A DNA stretch of 64,000 nt from Plasmopara viticola. Its lineage: Eukaryota > Oomycota > Peronosporomycetes > Peronosporales > Peronosporaceae. The position numbers and the translations under genes are program-made. Positions 45,201 to 59,904 of this stretch are shown piece after piece (position 1 is the stretch's first letter; every line of letters begins with the position of its first letter). The DNA is taken from the NCBI GenBank assembly GCA_001695595.3, contig MBPM02000055.1, positions 434,001 to 498,000 on the forward strand. The letters run 5' to 3'. The notes beneath the pieces were generated by a model. The model saw only the letters and a program-made list of their open reading frames with translations. It was not told the DNA's origin and searched no databases.

Positions 45201-45414
45201 TAAGCTAGCTGGAACGATTTCTCATCCAGGCGCATTGATATTGAGTGCGCCTATCCATGACGTCACCGCTGCTTCCGCCGTTGTTCAACTGCCATCGAAC
45301 AACCGCCGTTGGGGTGTGGTGAAGATGTATTCTATCGGGAATTCACTGCTAAAAGAAGTGCTCGTGCGATCACAATATTGGCAACACTCCCATTCAACTC
45401 GACAGCTTGTGTTG
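42262..45414. other. Intergenic stretch before the satellite array
   Basis: No gene was recognised. Short frames such as 42584-42775 and 43403-43170 have no known domain. A diverged direct repeat about 475 bp apart (44748 and 45220, listed separately) suggests a small transposon or LTR remnant next to the array. Confidence 0.35.
44748..45258. repeat. Diverged direct repeats bounding about 0.5 kb
   Basis: CATCCGGGCGCAAACATTTG followed by AGTGCGCCCATCAATC near 44748 resembles CATCCAGGCGCATTGATATT followed by GAGTGCGCCTATCCATGAC near 45220. This could be a solo-LTR-like remnant or an old duplication. Confidence 0.4.
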
Positions 45415-48400
45415 CCTGGAATGTCTCTTTCAAGAGCTGAGACGTCGTACGGCACATGTCAGCCGCGTCTATTTATTTAAACGTGCACGAACTTATAATA
45501 GCCCTAACATATCATTTAATATCTATTTTGAGGTGCTGAAACGACGTACGGCCATATATTAGTCCCGTGTTTCTATTTAAATCTACACGAGCTAGTTTAA
45601 GCCAAAATTAAGTGAGCAGTGTATGTTTTGAAGCACTCTGACGTCTTGCAGCCATAGACCCGTTCGTCTATCTTGCTAAGCATGTACATGTTCATTTACG
45701 TCCCAACATATCAAGAAATGTCTGTTGAGACGCCGTACAGCCACATATACGTTTAGTCTATTTTTCTTGACGTGAACGAACTCAGTTTTGCCCTAACATA
45801 TCAAGCAAGGTCTTTATATGATAGCTGAGGCATCGTACGACCACATATATGTCCCGTCTATCTATTAAATGGAAGACGGACTCATTATGGCCATAGCTTA
45901 GCAAGCAATGTCTCTTTTGAAGAGCTTTAACGTCGAACGGCCAAAAAACAGTCTCGTCTTTCTTTCTGAATGTGCGCGAGTTTATCTTAGCCATAACTTA
46001 GCAAGAAGTGTCTATTTGAAGTGCTGATACCTTGCACAGCCACATATCCTTCCCGTCTATCCACCTTTACGTGCACGAACTCAGTATGTCTAATAAATTA
46101 TGAGATGTATCGTTTGAGGTGCTGGGACGTCGTACAACCATATATCAGTCATACCTATCTATCCAGACGTGCACGAATTCAGCCTGCTGAAGAACATCAT
46201 CGGCAAGATGACATACCATATAGAAAGGGTTAATTGTTCATTCGTTTTATCAAGGCACAGCTGAATAGCCCTAATATATATCAGGCAATGTCTTTTAAGA
46301 AGTGCTGAGACGTCGCACAGCTACATTTCCATCCCATCTATCTATCAGAACGTGCGCGGGCATATTCTGGCCATAATTTTGCGAGCAATCAACTTTTGAC
46401 ATACTGTGACGTCGTTCGGTCATAGATCCGTCCCGTCTACTTTTTAGACGTGCACAAAATCTGTACAGCCTATACATATCAAAAATGTCTTTTTTAAAGT
46501 GCTGAGACGTCGTGCGGCCACATTTCAGTCTGGACGTGCACGAGATTATCGCAGCCCACTGAATAACATCACGGGACCGATGACAAGCCATAAAGGGAAA
46601 GTTGTTGTGTATTTGGCTTAATTGAGGGTCCACTGATACACCCAAACAGACAAGAGATATCTGTTTAAAGTACGAAGACGTTGAACGGACACATATCAGT
46701 CCCATCAATCTATCTAAACGTGCACAGGCTAATTACCGCTACAACTTAGCAAGAATATCTAGTTAGAAGTGCTGAGACGTCGTACGACCACATATCAGCT
46801 TCGGCTATCGATCCGAACGTGCACAGACTTATGATAGCCATAAAAAAGCGAGATAGTCTGTTTAACAATGCGGCGATGTCGTACGGCTTCAGGTCCGTCG
46901 TGTCTATCTATTTTATTGTGCACGTTCTTATTTTATCCATAAGCTAGTAAAAACATCTCTTTTGAAGGGCAGAAACGTCGTGCGGTCACACATCAGTCCC
47001 ACCTATATATATTTACGTGAACGGACCCAATATAGTCCCCAAAAATCAAGATATGTCTCTTATGGAGTGCTGAGACGCCATTTTGTCACATATCAGTTTC
47101 GTCTTTCTATCTAAATGTTCACTGAGGTTTAAAAGCCGTAATTAAGCGAGCAATGTGGTTTTTTTAAGTCTGTGACGTTCTGCTACCATAGACACGTCCC
47201 GTTTATTTTTTGAGCGTGCTCAAGCCTATTATAGCTTTGACATGTCAAGAAATATCTCTTTTGAAATGCTGAGACGTCGTAAGGCCGCAAATCAGACTCG
47301 TCTATCTATCTCAACGTGCACGCATTAATTATAGCCTACTGAAGAACATTACCGGACAGATGACAAGCCATATGGAAATTGTCAATAGTGCATTAGCTTT
47401 ATTTGAGACACCACCGATCAGCCCTAGCATATCAAAAATTGTCTGTTGTGAAGTGCTGAGATGTTATACGGACGCATATCAGTCTCATCAATCTATTCAA
47501 ACGTGCGAGGGCTAATTACCGCAATAATTTAGCGAAAAATATTCAGAGTGTTGAGAGGTCGTACGGTCACATATAAGTCCTGTCTTTCGATTCAAACCAG
47601 CACTGACATATCATAGTCGTAATTGAGCGAGCAATGTGTCTTTCAAAGTGCTGTGACATTTTAAGCCATAGATTTGTCCCGTCTTTTTTCAAAGATTGCA
47701 CGAACTCATCACAGCCCTAAATTGTCAAAAGGAGTCTCTTTTAAAATGATGAGACGTCGTGCGGCCACATATCAGTTCGGTGTATCTATCTAGACGTTCA
47801 AAAATTTAGAAAAGCCTAATAAAGAATATTGTCGGTCAAAAGACAAGTCATATAGAAAGACTTAAACGTGCATTTGGCTTATAAGAGGCACTACCGATTA
47901 GCCTGAATACATAAAAGTGACTGCTTTGAAGTGCTGAGAAGTTGAATGGATCCCATCAGTCTACTTAACTGTGAACGGCTGATGATAGCATTTCCTTAGC
48001 GAGAGATATGTCTTTTAAAGGGCTGAGATGTCGTACGGCCACATATAATTCATGCTTTCTATCTAAACAAGCACTGACTTTTATAACTAAAATTGAGCAA
48101 GCAATTTCTTAAGCCAGAACCTATTAAAAAGTCTCTCATTTGAAGTGGTGAGACGTCTTACGGCCGCATGTCAGTCGGGTCTATCAATCTAGACGTGCAC
48201 AAATTTATCATAGCATTCCGAAGAACATCATCGGATAGATGACAAGAAGTTGATTGTGCATTCGTCTTTTACCGATTAAACCTGACATGTCAAGAAGTGC
48301 TGAGACTTTGTACGGACACATATCAGTTCCATCAATCTTATCTAATGTTCACAGGTTTACTATGGCCATAACTTAGCGAGAAATGTCTCTTTCAAAGTGC

Positions 48401-51400
48401 TGAGACGTCGTATCGCCAAAAATTAGTCTCGTCTATCTATCTAAATCTCTACAGACTTTTTAGAGCCAAAATTTGACGAGCAAATACTTTTTTCAAGTAA
48501 TGTGACGTCGTAAGGCAAAAGATATGTCTTTTTTTTTCTAAGCGTGCACGAGCTCATCATAGACCTTTATCGATAAGTGTCTCTAATGAAGTGCAAGGAC
48601 GTCTTGCGGCTACATACTAGTCCCGTCTATCTATCTAAATGTGTACTGCCTTACAAGAGCCATAATCAAGCAATCAACTACTTTCTTGAAGCACTAGGAC
48701 GTCCCGTCGTACGGCCATAGATTTGTCCCGTCAATCTCTAAGTTTGCACGAGCTCATCATATCCCCACCATATCAAGATAAATATGTTGTGATGCGCACG
48801 GCCACATGCCAGTCCCATCTATCACCCAAGTCGTGCAAAAACGCATTGTTACCCTTGCGTATCAAGCAATATCTCTTTTGAACTGCTGAAACGTCGTTCG
48901 GCGGAACCCTAAGCTTCAGGTGACATATCCCTTTCGTCTATCTTTCGAGACGTGGACAAACTCATTATAGCTCCAACAAACCAAGAAACTTCATATAAAA
49001 AGTGCCGAGACGCCTCACGACCAGTCCCATGTATCAATCTAAACGCGAATGAACGACTTATACCTTAAAAATCAAGAAATGTCACTTATGAAGTGCTGAG
49101 ACATCGTTCGACCACATATCATTTCCATCTATATATATATAAACGTGGATGGACGTCTTATATCTTAAAAGTTAAAAAATATTCCTTTGAAGTGCTAAAA
49201 AGTCGCACGACCACAGATCCGTCCGGTCTATCATTCTAGACGTGCACGGACTTACAATGGCTCTGACATGTAAAAAAAATTATCTTGTAAAATGCTGAGG
49301 CGTTCCAAGGCCACATACCAGACCTTTCTATCTATCGATATGCGCACAAACAAATTATAGCCATAATCTAGCAAAAAATGGCTTATTTGAAATATTGCGA
49401 AGTCGTACACTCCTGTCTATCTTCTAAATGCGCACGAGCTCATTTTAGCCCTTACATATTAAAAGCGTAACGTATGAAGTGCTGAGATGTCGCACGGCCA
49501 CATGTAAGTCGCGTCTATCGATCCAAAAGAGTACGGCCTTATTATAGCCTTATTTGAGCGAGCAATGTATCTTTTGAAGTGCTGTGACGTCCCACGACCA
49601 TAAAGACGTCCTATCGTTTTTTTAAGGGTGCCCAAGCTTATTATAGCCCAAACATATCAAGAAATGTCTCTTTTGAAATACCGAGACGTCGTACGACCAC
49701 ATAACAGTCCTGTCTATCTATTCAGACGTGCACGAAGCTATTCAAGCCTACTGATCGAGGCCATCGGACAGGTGGAAAGTCATATAGAAAGACATCCGTC
49801 TTATTTTAAGCACCACCAATTTGACCTAACATATCAAGGAATGTCTATTTTGAAGTGCTGAGACGCTGTACGGACACGTATTAGTCCCATCAATTTATCT
49901 TAACGTGCGGGGGCTAGTGATAGCCATAACTTAGTGGGAGTTATCTCTTTTGGCGTACTGAGACGCCGTACGGCCACAGACTAGTCCGGTGTTTCATTCT
50001 AGACACGCACAGATCTACGATAGCCATAACTAAGCAAGAAATGTTTGTTTAAAAGTGCGGAGACGTCTTACGGCCAAGAATTCGTCCCATCCTTCCCTCT
50101 AGACGTGCACAAACTCAATAAAGCCCCAACATCATAAAGAATGCCTCATATAGTGCTGAAACGTTGTACGATCTCAAATCCGTCCGTCAGTCTCTCTAAA
50201 CGTGCACGAAATTATAATAGCCCTAACATATCAAGCAATGTCTCCTGAGAAGTGCGGAGACGTCGTACAGCCACATATTTGTCCCGTCTATCTTTCTAGA
50301 CGATGTACGAAAACGTTATAGCTCTAACCTATCCAGAAATGTCTCTTTTGAAGTGCTGAGACGTCGTACAGCTACAGATCGGTCCCGTCTATCAATTTAG
50401 ACGTGCACAAACTTAATAAAGCTTTATTATGTCATAAAATATCTTCTTAAAAGTGCGGAAACGTCGTACGTGTCTTGGCTATCGTTGTATATGTGCACGA
50501 AATTGTAATAGCTCTAACATGTCAAAACATGCCTCTTGAGAGGTGCTGAGATGTTGCACGGGGATATATCCGTCCCGTCTATCGCAAATTTATTATTTTT
50601 ATAGCTTACAGAGAAATTTCTCTTTAAAATCGCGGAGACGTCGGCCAGATATTAGTCCCGGCAATCTTTCTAGACGTGCACGAACCCATGATAGCCATAA
50701 TTTTGCGGATTTATCGTTTTCAAAGTGCTGAGACATCATGCGGCCGCATAACAGTCCCAGCAATTCATCAAAACAAGCACAGGCTAATTGTAGCCATAAC
50801 TCACCGAAAAATGTCTCTCAAGAAGTACTGAGACGTTAGACGGCCATATATCCGCCCCGTCTGTTTAAGTAAGCGTGCACAAATTTTTTATAGTCATAAA
50901 TTACAGAGCATTGTCTCTTTTTAAATTCAAAGACGTTGCATGACCGGATATCAGTCATTTTTTAATAGTTCTTGCCGTACACGAACCCATTATAGCCATC
51001 ACTCACCGACAAATGCCTCTTGAGACACCGTACGACCACATATTTTTCCCGCATTTGTGACGAGACGTGCACAATCGTATTAGCCATAATTTAGCGAGAA
51101 AGGTCTTTCTTAAGCATATAGACATCGTACATTTACATGTATGTCCTGTCTCTCCTTTAAGGCGTGCAACAAATCTATTATAGGCCAAACATGTCAAGAA
51201 ATGTCTTTAAGAAGTGCTGAGACGTCAAAACTAGACGTGCAGCAATGTATCATATCCATAATTCACAGAGAAATGTCTCCTTAAAAGTGGTGAGATGTCG
51301 AACGGCCACATATCAGTTTCAGCTTTTTCTATAGACGTTCAAGCCCTCAGTATAGCCTTAACGTCAAGCAAATGCCTCAAAAGAAATGCTGAGACGTTGT

Positions 51401-53480
51401 ACGCCCACACTTCCGTCCCGTCAATCTATTTAAACGTGCACGAACGTATCAAAGCCGTAAATTTCCAAGAATTTTCTATTTTCGAGTGAGAAGACGCCTT
51501 TAAGCATCAAATTTGTCTTTTCTATCTATCTAGACGTGCACGAACTCAATATTGCCCTTTTATGTCAAGAAATGATTTCTTAAGTGCAGAGACGTCACAC
51601 GGCGACATGTCCGTCCCTTCTATCTGATAAGACATGCACGAACTGATTGTAGCTCTAACATATCAAGAAATGTCTTTTTCAGAAGTGCGGAGTCGTCGTG
51701 CGGCCATATGCTAATCTATAGACGTGCACGAATTGATTGAAGCCCTATGACATCAAGAAATGTCTCTCTAAAGTGCTGAGCCGTCGTACGGCCAAATATT
51801 AGTCCTGTCTATTTTTTTCAATGTGCACAGACTTTTAGCGCCATAAATTAGCAGATAATGTATCTCTTGAAAGCTGAGACATTGTACTCTACATATCCGT
51901 CCTGTAAACTTGAAATAGAAAAAAAAATGCGAGAATTGTATCTTCGAGATACGGAGACGTCGTCCGACCACATATCAGCTCTGTCTATCTTCGTAGACGT
52001 GAGCTTATACAAGCCATAACCGACTGAAGAATGCCTCTTTTGAAGTGTAATGACATCGGTCAGCCTCAAATCGGTCCTGTATATCTATCTAGACGTAAAT
52101 GTAATCAATATAGTCATAGATCATGAAAACATGTCTCTTTTTTAAGTGCGGAGACGTCATACGGCCACAGATCCGTCGCGTCTATCGTGCACAGAGTGAC
52201 TGCAGTCCTAAGTTATCGAGGAATGTCTCTTTAAAAGTGCTGGGCCGTCCTTCGGCCAGATATGAGTCCCGTCTACCTTTCATGAGGTGCACAGCCTTTT
52301 AAGCCCATAAATTAGCATGAAATGTCTTTTTCGAAGTGCTGAGACATTGTACGACCAGATATTCGTTCCGTCTATCTACCTAGACGTTTACGAATTTAAT
52401 GTAAGAACAAAATAGCGAGAGCTATATCTTTTAATGTGCGAAGACGTCGTACGGCCACAGAACTGTCTCATAAAACTTTAAATACGTGCACGAATTGAAT
52501 ATAGGTACTGAAACATTCAAGCAATGTCTCTTTTGAAGGGTGAGATATCGTTTTCGCCACATACCAGTCCCGCCCATGTATGAAGACGCGCAAGAAATTA
52601 ATATAGCCTTGATATGTCAAGAAATGCCTTTTAAGAAGTCCTAAGACATTGTACGGCCACATATCCGTCCCATCAATCTTTCTGACGTACACGAACTCAT
52701 TTTACTCCTAACACATCAAGAAATATCTCCCTAGAAAAGCTGAGACGTCGTACAGCCACAATACTTTCATGTCTATCTAGCTAGACGTGCAAGAGCTCAA
52801 CATAGCCCTAACATATCAAGCAATGTCTATAGCTTTTATGGCCACATATACGTCCCGCCAATCTTTTTATACGTGCACGAATTGTTTTCGCCCGAACATA
52901 TCAAGCAATGCCACTAAAGAAATGCTGACACGTGATGCAGCCATATATCAGTTCCGTCTATTTACCTAGACGTGCAAGAATTCAACATAGCTTTAACATG
53001 GCGAGCAAATGCCTCTATAGAAGTGCTGAGACGTTTTACAATTACATATCCGTTTTCTAGGTGTGCACGAGCTTTTGTACTTTTCAAGAAATGTCGCTTA
53101 TGGAATGCGAAGACATCGTTAAGCTTCAGATCCTTCCTGTTTATCTACCTGGACGTGCACGAAATCAATCCGGCGTTGTAATATCAGGAAGTGTCTCATT
53201 CTAGGGGCAGAGAGTTCGTGCGGCGACAAGTCCGCCCCGTCTGTCTTAAAAGACAGGCACAAAGTGATTGTAGCCTTAGGACTTATGAGAAAATCTTTGT
53301 TTATAGTGCTGAGCCGTTGTACGACCAGATATCAGTCTCGTCTACCTTTCTTGACGTATACAGCCTTTTATAATCTTAACTTAGGGATGAGTGTCTCTTA
53401 TAAAGTGTCCAGACGTTTTACGGCCACATATCTGTCCCGTCTATCCACACAGACGTGCGAAAACGTTCTTTAAAAATACC
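45415..53480 (+). repeat. Satellite block 1 (family A, forward)
   Basis: About 80 strongly diverged monomers, all in the GACGTC...TCTAGACGTGCAC orientation, with scattered small deletions. Apparent imperfect copies between 46.2 and 48.3 kb carry a recurring insert with GACAAGCCATATAG, suggesting an older higher-order unit. Confidence 0.9.
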
Positions 53481-53509
53481 TAAGCTAGGACAGGACCATA
53501 TTGACCTAG

Positions 53510-56292
53510 TGCACGTCTCGATAGATTGATAGAAAAGATGTACGTCCGTGCAACGTCTTAGCACTTGAATCCAGATATTTTTTTTCTGTTAGGGCTTATC
53601 GGTGGTGCCTCAAAGAGACGAAAGTACTTTTTGTATGACTTGCCATCTTATTATAAAACGCTCGTGCGCGACAAAAAAGAAATTTACGACTTATATGTGG
53701 CCGTGCGACATCTCAACACTTCAAAAGAGACATTTCTCGCAAAGTTTTAGCTATAACTAGCCTTTAGAGGTTCTATTAGATTGATGGGACTGATATGCGT
53801 CCGTACAACGTCTCAGCACATAAAACTGACATTTTCTGATATGTAAGGGCTTATCGGTGGTGCCTCGAAAAGATGAATGCACAATTAATTCTTTCTGTAT
53901 GCCTTGCCATCTGTCCGATGATGTTCTTCGGTAGGCTTTATCAAGTTCGTGCACGTCTAGGTAGATAGACCGAACTGATATATTCCGTACGACGTCTCAG
54001 CATTTAAAAACCGACAGGTTTAAAATATTAGATCTATAGTGAGCTCGTGCAACTTTAGAAAGATGACGGAACGTATCTGTGGCTTCAGTACGTCACAGAG
54101 TTTAAAAGACACATTACTCACTTAATTATATATTAAATGTCAGTGCACTATAAAACAGAAAAATTGCTCTTATATGTGATCATACAACGTTATAGCACTT
54201 CAAAAAATATATTTCTCTCTAAATTATCGCGGTAACTAGCCGTTGCATATATATATAGATTGACGGGACCGATATGCGTGGGTACAACGTCTCAGCACGT
54301 CACAAAGACATTTCTTATTTTTTTCGGGTTAATCGGTGGTGCCTCAAATAAGAAGGATGCACAATCTACTCTTTCAACATGACTTTTCACATGTCCGATA
54401 ATCTTGATCAGTAGGCTATAATAAATGCGTGCACGTCGAGACAGACTGATATATGGCCGGACGACGTCTTAAGATCTCAAAGAGACTTTTCATGATATGT
54501 TAGGGATATAATGAGCTCGGGCACGCTTAAGAAGATAGACGGGACGTTTATGTGGTCGCAGGACGTCACAGCACTTCAAAAGGTACATTGATCGCCCAAT
54601 TACGGCTATAAAGAGGTCGTGCTCGTTTGGATTAGTAGACACGACTGATATTTGGCCTTGCAACTTCTCAGCACTTCATACGATACACTTTTAGTATGTA
54701 AGGGCTAAAATGAGTCCGTGCGCGTTTGGAAGATAGACAGGAGTGTACGACGCCACGGTACTTCAGTCAAGACATTTTTTGCTGAACTATGGCTATGATA
54801 AGTCCGTGCACATTCTGATAAATAGAAAGGTCTGATATGTTGCCTTGCAACGCCCAAGCATTTCACAAGACACATTTAGCTATAGTGAGTTCTTGCACGT
54901 CTTGAATGATAGACGGGACCTGTAGTTTTGCGACGTTTCAGCAATTCGAGGAGATGCTCTTGACTTTTAAAATATTAGACGCTCATTCACGCTAAGATAG
55001 ATAAATGGGATTGATATATGGCCGTACGATGTCTCGGCACTTCATTAAAAACACTTATTTATTGTTAGAGCTATATTTAGTTCGTGCACGTCTAGACAGA
55101 TAGAGAGACTAGCCGTGAGACGTCTCAGCTTTTTATAAATGAAATTTCTTTATATGTTGGGGCTAGAATGAGATCGTCCACGTCTTGAGAGATAGACAAA
55201 TGATTTGGTGGCCGTACGTCGTTTCAGCACTTCAAAAGAGACGCTTTAATATTTTAGTGCTATAATGAGCTTGTGCAAGCTTTAAAAGATAGACGGGACG
55301 AATCTATGGCATCAGAACGTCACAGCACTTTTAAAAAGCCATTACTCGCTCAATCACGACTATAAAATGTCAGTGCACCTTTAGACAGAATCAAGTCTTA
55401 TATGTGGTCGTACGACATCTCAGTCTTTCAAAAGACACATTTCTCGCTAGGTTATGGATATCAATAGCCCTTCACATTTAAATAGACTGATGGCTCTGGT
55501 ATGTGTCTATTCAGCATCTCAACACTTCAAAACAGACATCATTATGTATTCAAGCTGGTCGGTAGTGCCTCCAATAAGCCGAATGCACATTCAAGTCTTT
55601 AAATATGACTCGTCTTCTGACCGATGGTGTTCTTCATTAGTCATTAGTAAATTCGTGATCGTCTAGATTGATACACCGAACTGATGTGTGGCCGTACGAC
55701 GTCTTATCATTTCAAAGAGACACCTTTTGATATTTTAGGGCTATGATGAGCTCGTGCAAGCTTTAAAAGATAGTCGGGACAAATCTATGGCTTAGAACGT
55801 CACAGCACTTTAAAAGACACATTGCTCGCTCAATCACGACTATGAAATGTCAGTGCAGGCTTAAATACAGAAAGTGGACTCATGTGTGACCGAACGACAT
55901 CTCAACAATTGGAAAAAGTGTTTATCGCTAAATTATGTCGCTAATTGGCCCTTGCACGTAGATTGATAGGTTTGATGTGCGTCCGTACAACGCCTCACCA
56001 CTTCACAACAGACAGACCTCGATATGTTGGAGCTGATCGGTGGCGCCTCAAATAAGACGAATGCACAATTGACTCTTTATATATGACTTGTCATCTGTCC
56101 GATGATATTCTTCAAAAGGCATACATAAATTCGTGCACGTCTAGATAATTAGACCGGACTGAAATGCCGGTCGTGCGACGTCTTTGCACGTTAAACAGAA
56201 ATTTCTCGCCTTAGTATGGCTAATAAAAGTCTGTGCACGTTCCGAAAGAAAGATGGGGCTAATATGTGGCCATACGACATCTCAACACTTTG
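53510..56292 (-). repeat. Satellite block 2 (family A, inverted)
   Basis: The motif order is reversed and complemented: GTGCACGTCT, then ATAGACGG, then ACGACGTCTCAGCACTTC. About 28 monomers. Confidence 0.9.
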
Positions 56293-56339
56293 TCTATCAA
56301 TCTTGAATCGATATAGACTTGTAGTATCACGATATGTTG

Positions 56340-57040
56340 GTTTTTGAGTACGGAAAGATCGTACGGCGACATGTCCTCCCCGTCTTGCTTAATATACTTG
56401 CTTGGACTGATTGTAGCCTTAAGATATCAAGAAATCTTAATCAAAATTGCTCAGCTGTCGTACGGCCAAATATCAGTTCCGTCAATCTACCCTGACGTGC
56501 ATAGCCTTTTATAGCCTTTCAAAAAAGTCTTTTTGGAGTGGTAAGTCGTTGTACGGGTACATATCCGTCCCATGTATCCACCTAGACATGCACAAACTTA
56601 ATATAGGAAGCGAGAAATGTCTCCTGTAAGTTTGGAGACGCCGTACGGCCTAATTTACTTCAATCTATTCACCTAGACGTGCACGAACTTCTTATAGCCA
56701 TTAATTCTCCAAAAATGCCTCTTTTGAAGTGCGGAGACGTCGTTCAGCCTTAAATCCGTATCTTCCATCAATATGAACGTGCACAATCTCAATTTAGCCT
56801 TCTAAGATCAAAATTAGTCTCTTTTGAAGTTTGGAGACGTCGTACGGCTACAGGTCCGTCCCGGCTATATTAAATAATGTGCACGAGCGTTTTATTAGCC
56901 TTAACATATTGAAGAAGGTATCCTTATGAGTGCTTAGGCGTCGTGCGGCGACATGTCAATTCCGCCGATCTTTTCAGACGTGCACAAACTTAATGGAGCC
57001 ATTACTAAGCGAGAAATGCCTCATTTGACGTCGTTTAGCC
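56340..57040 (+). repeat. Satellite block 3 (family A, forward)
   Basis: Forward motifs return (CGTACGGCC, GACGTGCACGAAC) for about seven monomers. Confidence 0.85.
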
Positions 57041-57064
57041 TTAGAAATGTTAAGCTAAAAAGGT

Positions 57065-57555
57065 TCGTTCACGAATAAAAGATAGACGGAACGGATCTGT
57101 GGTCATACGACGTCTCCAAACTTCAAAAGAGACATTTTTTGGCAAGACTAGATTGAGTTCATGCACGTTCAAATAGATGGAACATACGGATCTAAGGCTA
57201 TACGACGTCTTCGCACTTCAAAAGAGGCATTTATGGGGAAGCTATGGCTACATTGCGCTTGTGCACGTCGAAGTGGTTTGTCGGGACAAATATGAAATTG
57301 CACAACGTCTTAGTACTCTAATAACGACAATTTATCGCTAATTAAGGCTATAAAAGGCTGTGCACGTCAGGAAAGATAGACGGGACTAATGTCTGGTCGT
57401 ATGACGGCTCAGTACTCTAAAAGAGACAATTCTTGATGCACGTCTTTTTAGATAGACGGGGTGACCATGTCACCGCACGACGTCTCCGCACTTCAGAAAA
57501 GACATTTCTTGGTTCTACAAGGCTTTATTAATTTCGTGCACATTTAGATAGATAG
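57065..57555 (-). repeat. Satellite block 4 (family A, inverted)
   Basis: About five inverted monomers. The right boundary is sharp: an inverted AGATAGATAG is followed directly by forward ATCAAGAAATGTC. Confidence 0.85.
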
Positions 57556-59209
57556 ATCAAGAAATGTCTTCTATAAAGTGCTGAGACGTCGTACGGCCAC
57601 ATATCAGTCCCGTCTATCTTTCTAGTCGTTCACGACCCTATTATAGCCCTAACGGACACAGAAATACCTATTTTGAAGTGCGGAGACGTCACTCGACCTT
57701 AAATTCATCCTTTCTGTTTATCTAGACGTACACGAATTGATTATCGACACAACTTCCCAAAAATGGCCTATTCTGAGACGTCGTTTAACCTTACATCCGT
57801 CCTATCTATCTAGATGTGCACGAACTCAATATACTCCTTTCAGATAAATCAAGGTATATTTTGCAGCCCAGAGACGTCGTGCGGCCTCAGACCCGCCTTG
57901 TCTATTTTCAAAGTCGTGCACGAACTGATTGTAACCTTCAACGATCAAGAAATGCCGCTTCTAAAGTACTGAGCCGCCGTACGGCACTGATCCGTCTTGT
58001 CTATCGCTGAATACGTGCACAAACTGATTTTAGCCATAAAATATCAAGCAATGTCTCTTTTGAAGTGTTAGGGTGTCGTTCGACCATATATCAGTTCCAT
58101 CTATCTATCTAGACGTACAAGAACTCAATAAAGCCTTAGAACGTCAAGCAATGTCTTTTATGAAGTGCTGAGCGTTGTTCGGCCACATATCCGTCCCGAC
58201 AATCTTCTATGCGTGCACGTACTTATTTTGGCTCTAACATATTAAGACGTGTCTCGTTGGAGCGCTAAGAGGTCATACGGTCACAGAATCCGTCTCGTCT
58301 TTCTTGCGGACGAGCACAGACCTATTATAGCCTTTAAATAATTAGAAATGTTCCATTTGAAGTGCTGAGCCGTCATACGATCACAGATCTGTCCTTTCGA
58401 TCTTTCTAGACGTATAAAATCTCCTTGTACCCTAACATAATGAGCATTGTCTCTTTGAAAGCGCTGAGACGTCATACGGCAATAGATTCGCCAGTCTATT
58501 TCTCCAGACGTGTATATTTACTTTACAGGCCTAATATAGTCACCAGTATCTAATTTGGAGTACTGGGACGTCCTGTGACCAAAGATACGTCCCGTCTATC
58601 TTCCAAACGTGAAACTACTCATTATGGCCCTAAAATATTGAACAAGGTTGCTTTTGGTGAGCTGAGACGTCGAACGGCCACAGATTTGTCTCATCTATCT
58701 TGCTAGACGCGCAGGAACTCTTTATAGTCCGAGAATATCAAGCATTGTCCATTCAAAAGCGCGAGACGCTGTTCGGCCATGATTTGTTCCGTCGATCGTT
58801 TTCGACGTTAGTGGCCTCAATATGCCGTAACTTAGCAAGCTATGTCTCTTACTTATTGCTGAGACGTCATTCGACCAATAACCATCCCGTCTATCTTTTA
58901 AGCCTCACTACAGCCATAATTTAGCAAGCCATGCCTATTAGATAGCGTTGGCACGTTGAACGGTAAAGAGCCATCTCGTCGATCTCTAATAAAGTTCACG
59001 ACCTCATTATGACCGTAACTTCCCAAGCTATGTTTCTTGTAAAGTGATTAGACGTTGTATGGCATAAATTTTTCCTGACTTCTTTCTTAGATGTGCACGG
59101 CCTTATAATAGAAGTAACTTAGCGGACATTGAATAATGAGCGCTGGGACGTCGGACGGCCAAAAAATCGTCTTGTCTATCTGTTAAGACGTGCACGGCCC
59201 CATTAGAGT
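57556..59209 (+). repeat. Satellite block 5 (family A, forward)
   Basis: About 16 diverged forward monomers. Confidence 0.85.
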
Positions 59210-59904
59210 CATGTGCACGTCTAGAAACGCGTGTCCTACTCTACAGCATCGCACTGCTCTGAAAGAAAGATTATACACCTAGTTGTGCCTTAATTGTAAC
59301 TGTAGCCGTCTAGAAAGATAGAAACAACAAACTTGTGACTATAAAGCAATGCAATGCTCTAATATAGTACTTATACGCTTAGTCGTGCCTTGTTGCAATT
59401 GTGCACGTCTTGAAAGAAAAGAAGAACGAAGCTGTGGTCATTCAACATCGCACCAGTTTAATAGAAAGATTGTACGCTTAGTTGTGCGTCTATTGCAACT
59501 GTGCACGTCTAGAAAGATAGAAAGGACATATGTATTGACACACAGCATCTCAGTGCTTTAAAGTGTAAATATTTGTTGAGTTGTTGATCTATTCGATCTG
59601 TGCACCACTAAAATGGTAGAAGGCCTGAATCGGTGGCCATACCGCATCGCACCGATCTAAAAGAGTGATTTTACGCTTAGTTGTTCCTCTATGGCATTTG
59701 TGCACGCCAAAAATGACCGAAAGGACGTATCTGTGGCCTTACAGCGTGTCCGCATTCTAAAGTTATTTATGCACGCTTAGTTGTGTCTCGATTACTTCTG
59801 TGCACATCTAGAATGATAGAACGGACGGATGTTTAGCCGCACAGCACCTTAGTGCTTCAAATTCTTTAATATACGCTTAGTCAGTGCTCTATGGCGTAGT
59901 TGTA
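59210..59904 (-). repeat. Satellite block 6 (intermediate family, inverted)
   Basis: About seven inverted monomers with TACGCTTAGTTGTGC and GTGCACGTCTAGAAAGATAG. They are intermediate between families A and B, and are the closest relatives of the isolated copy at 25.4 kb. Confidence 0.85.
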
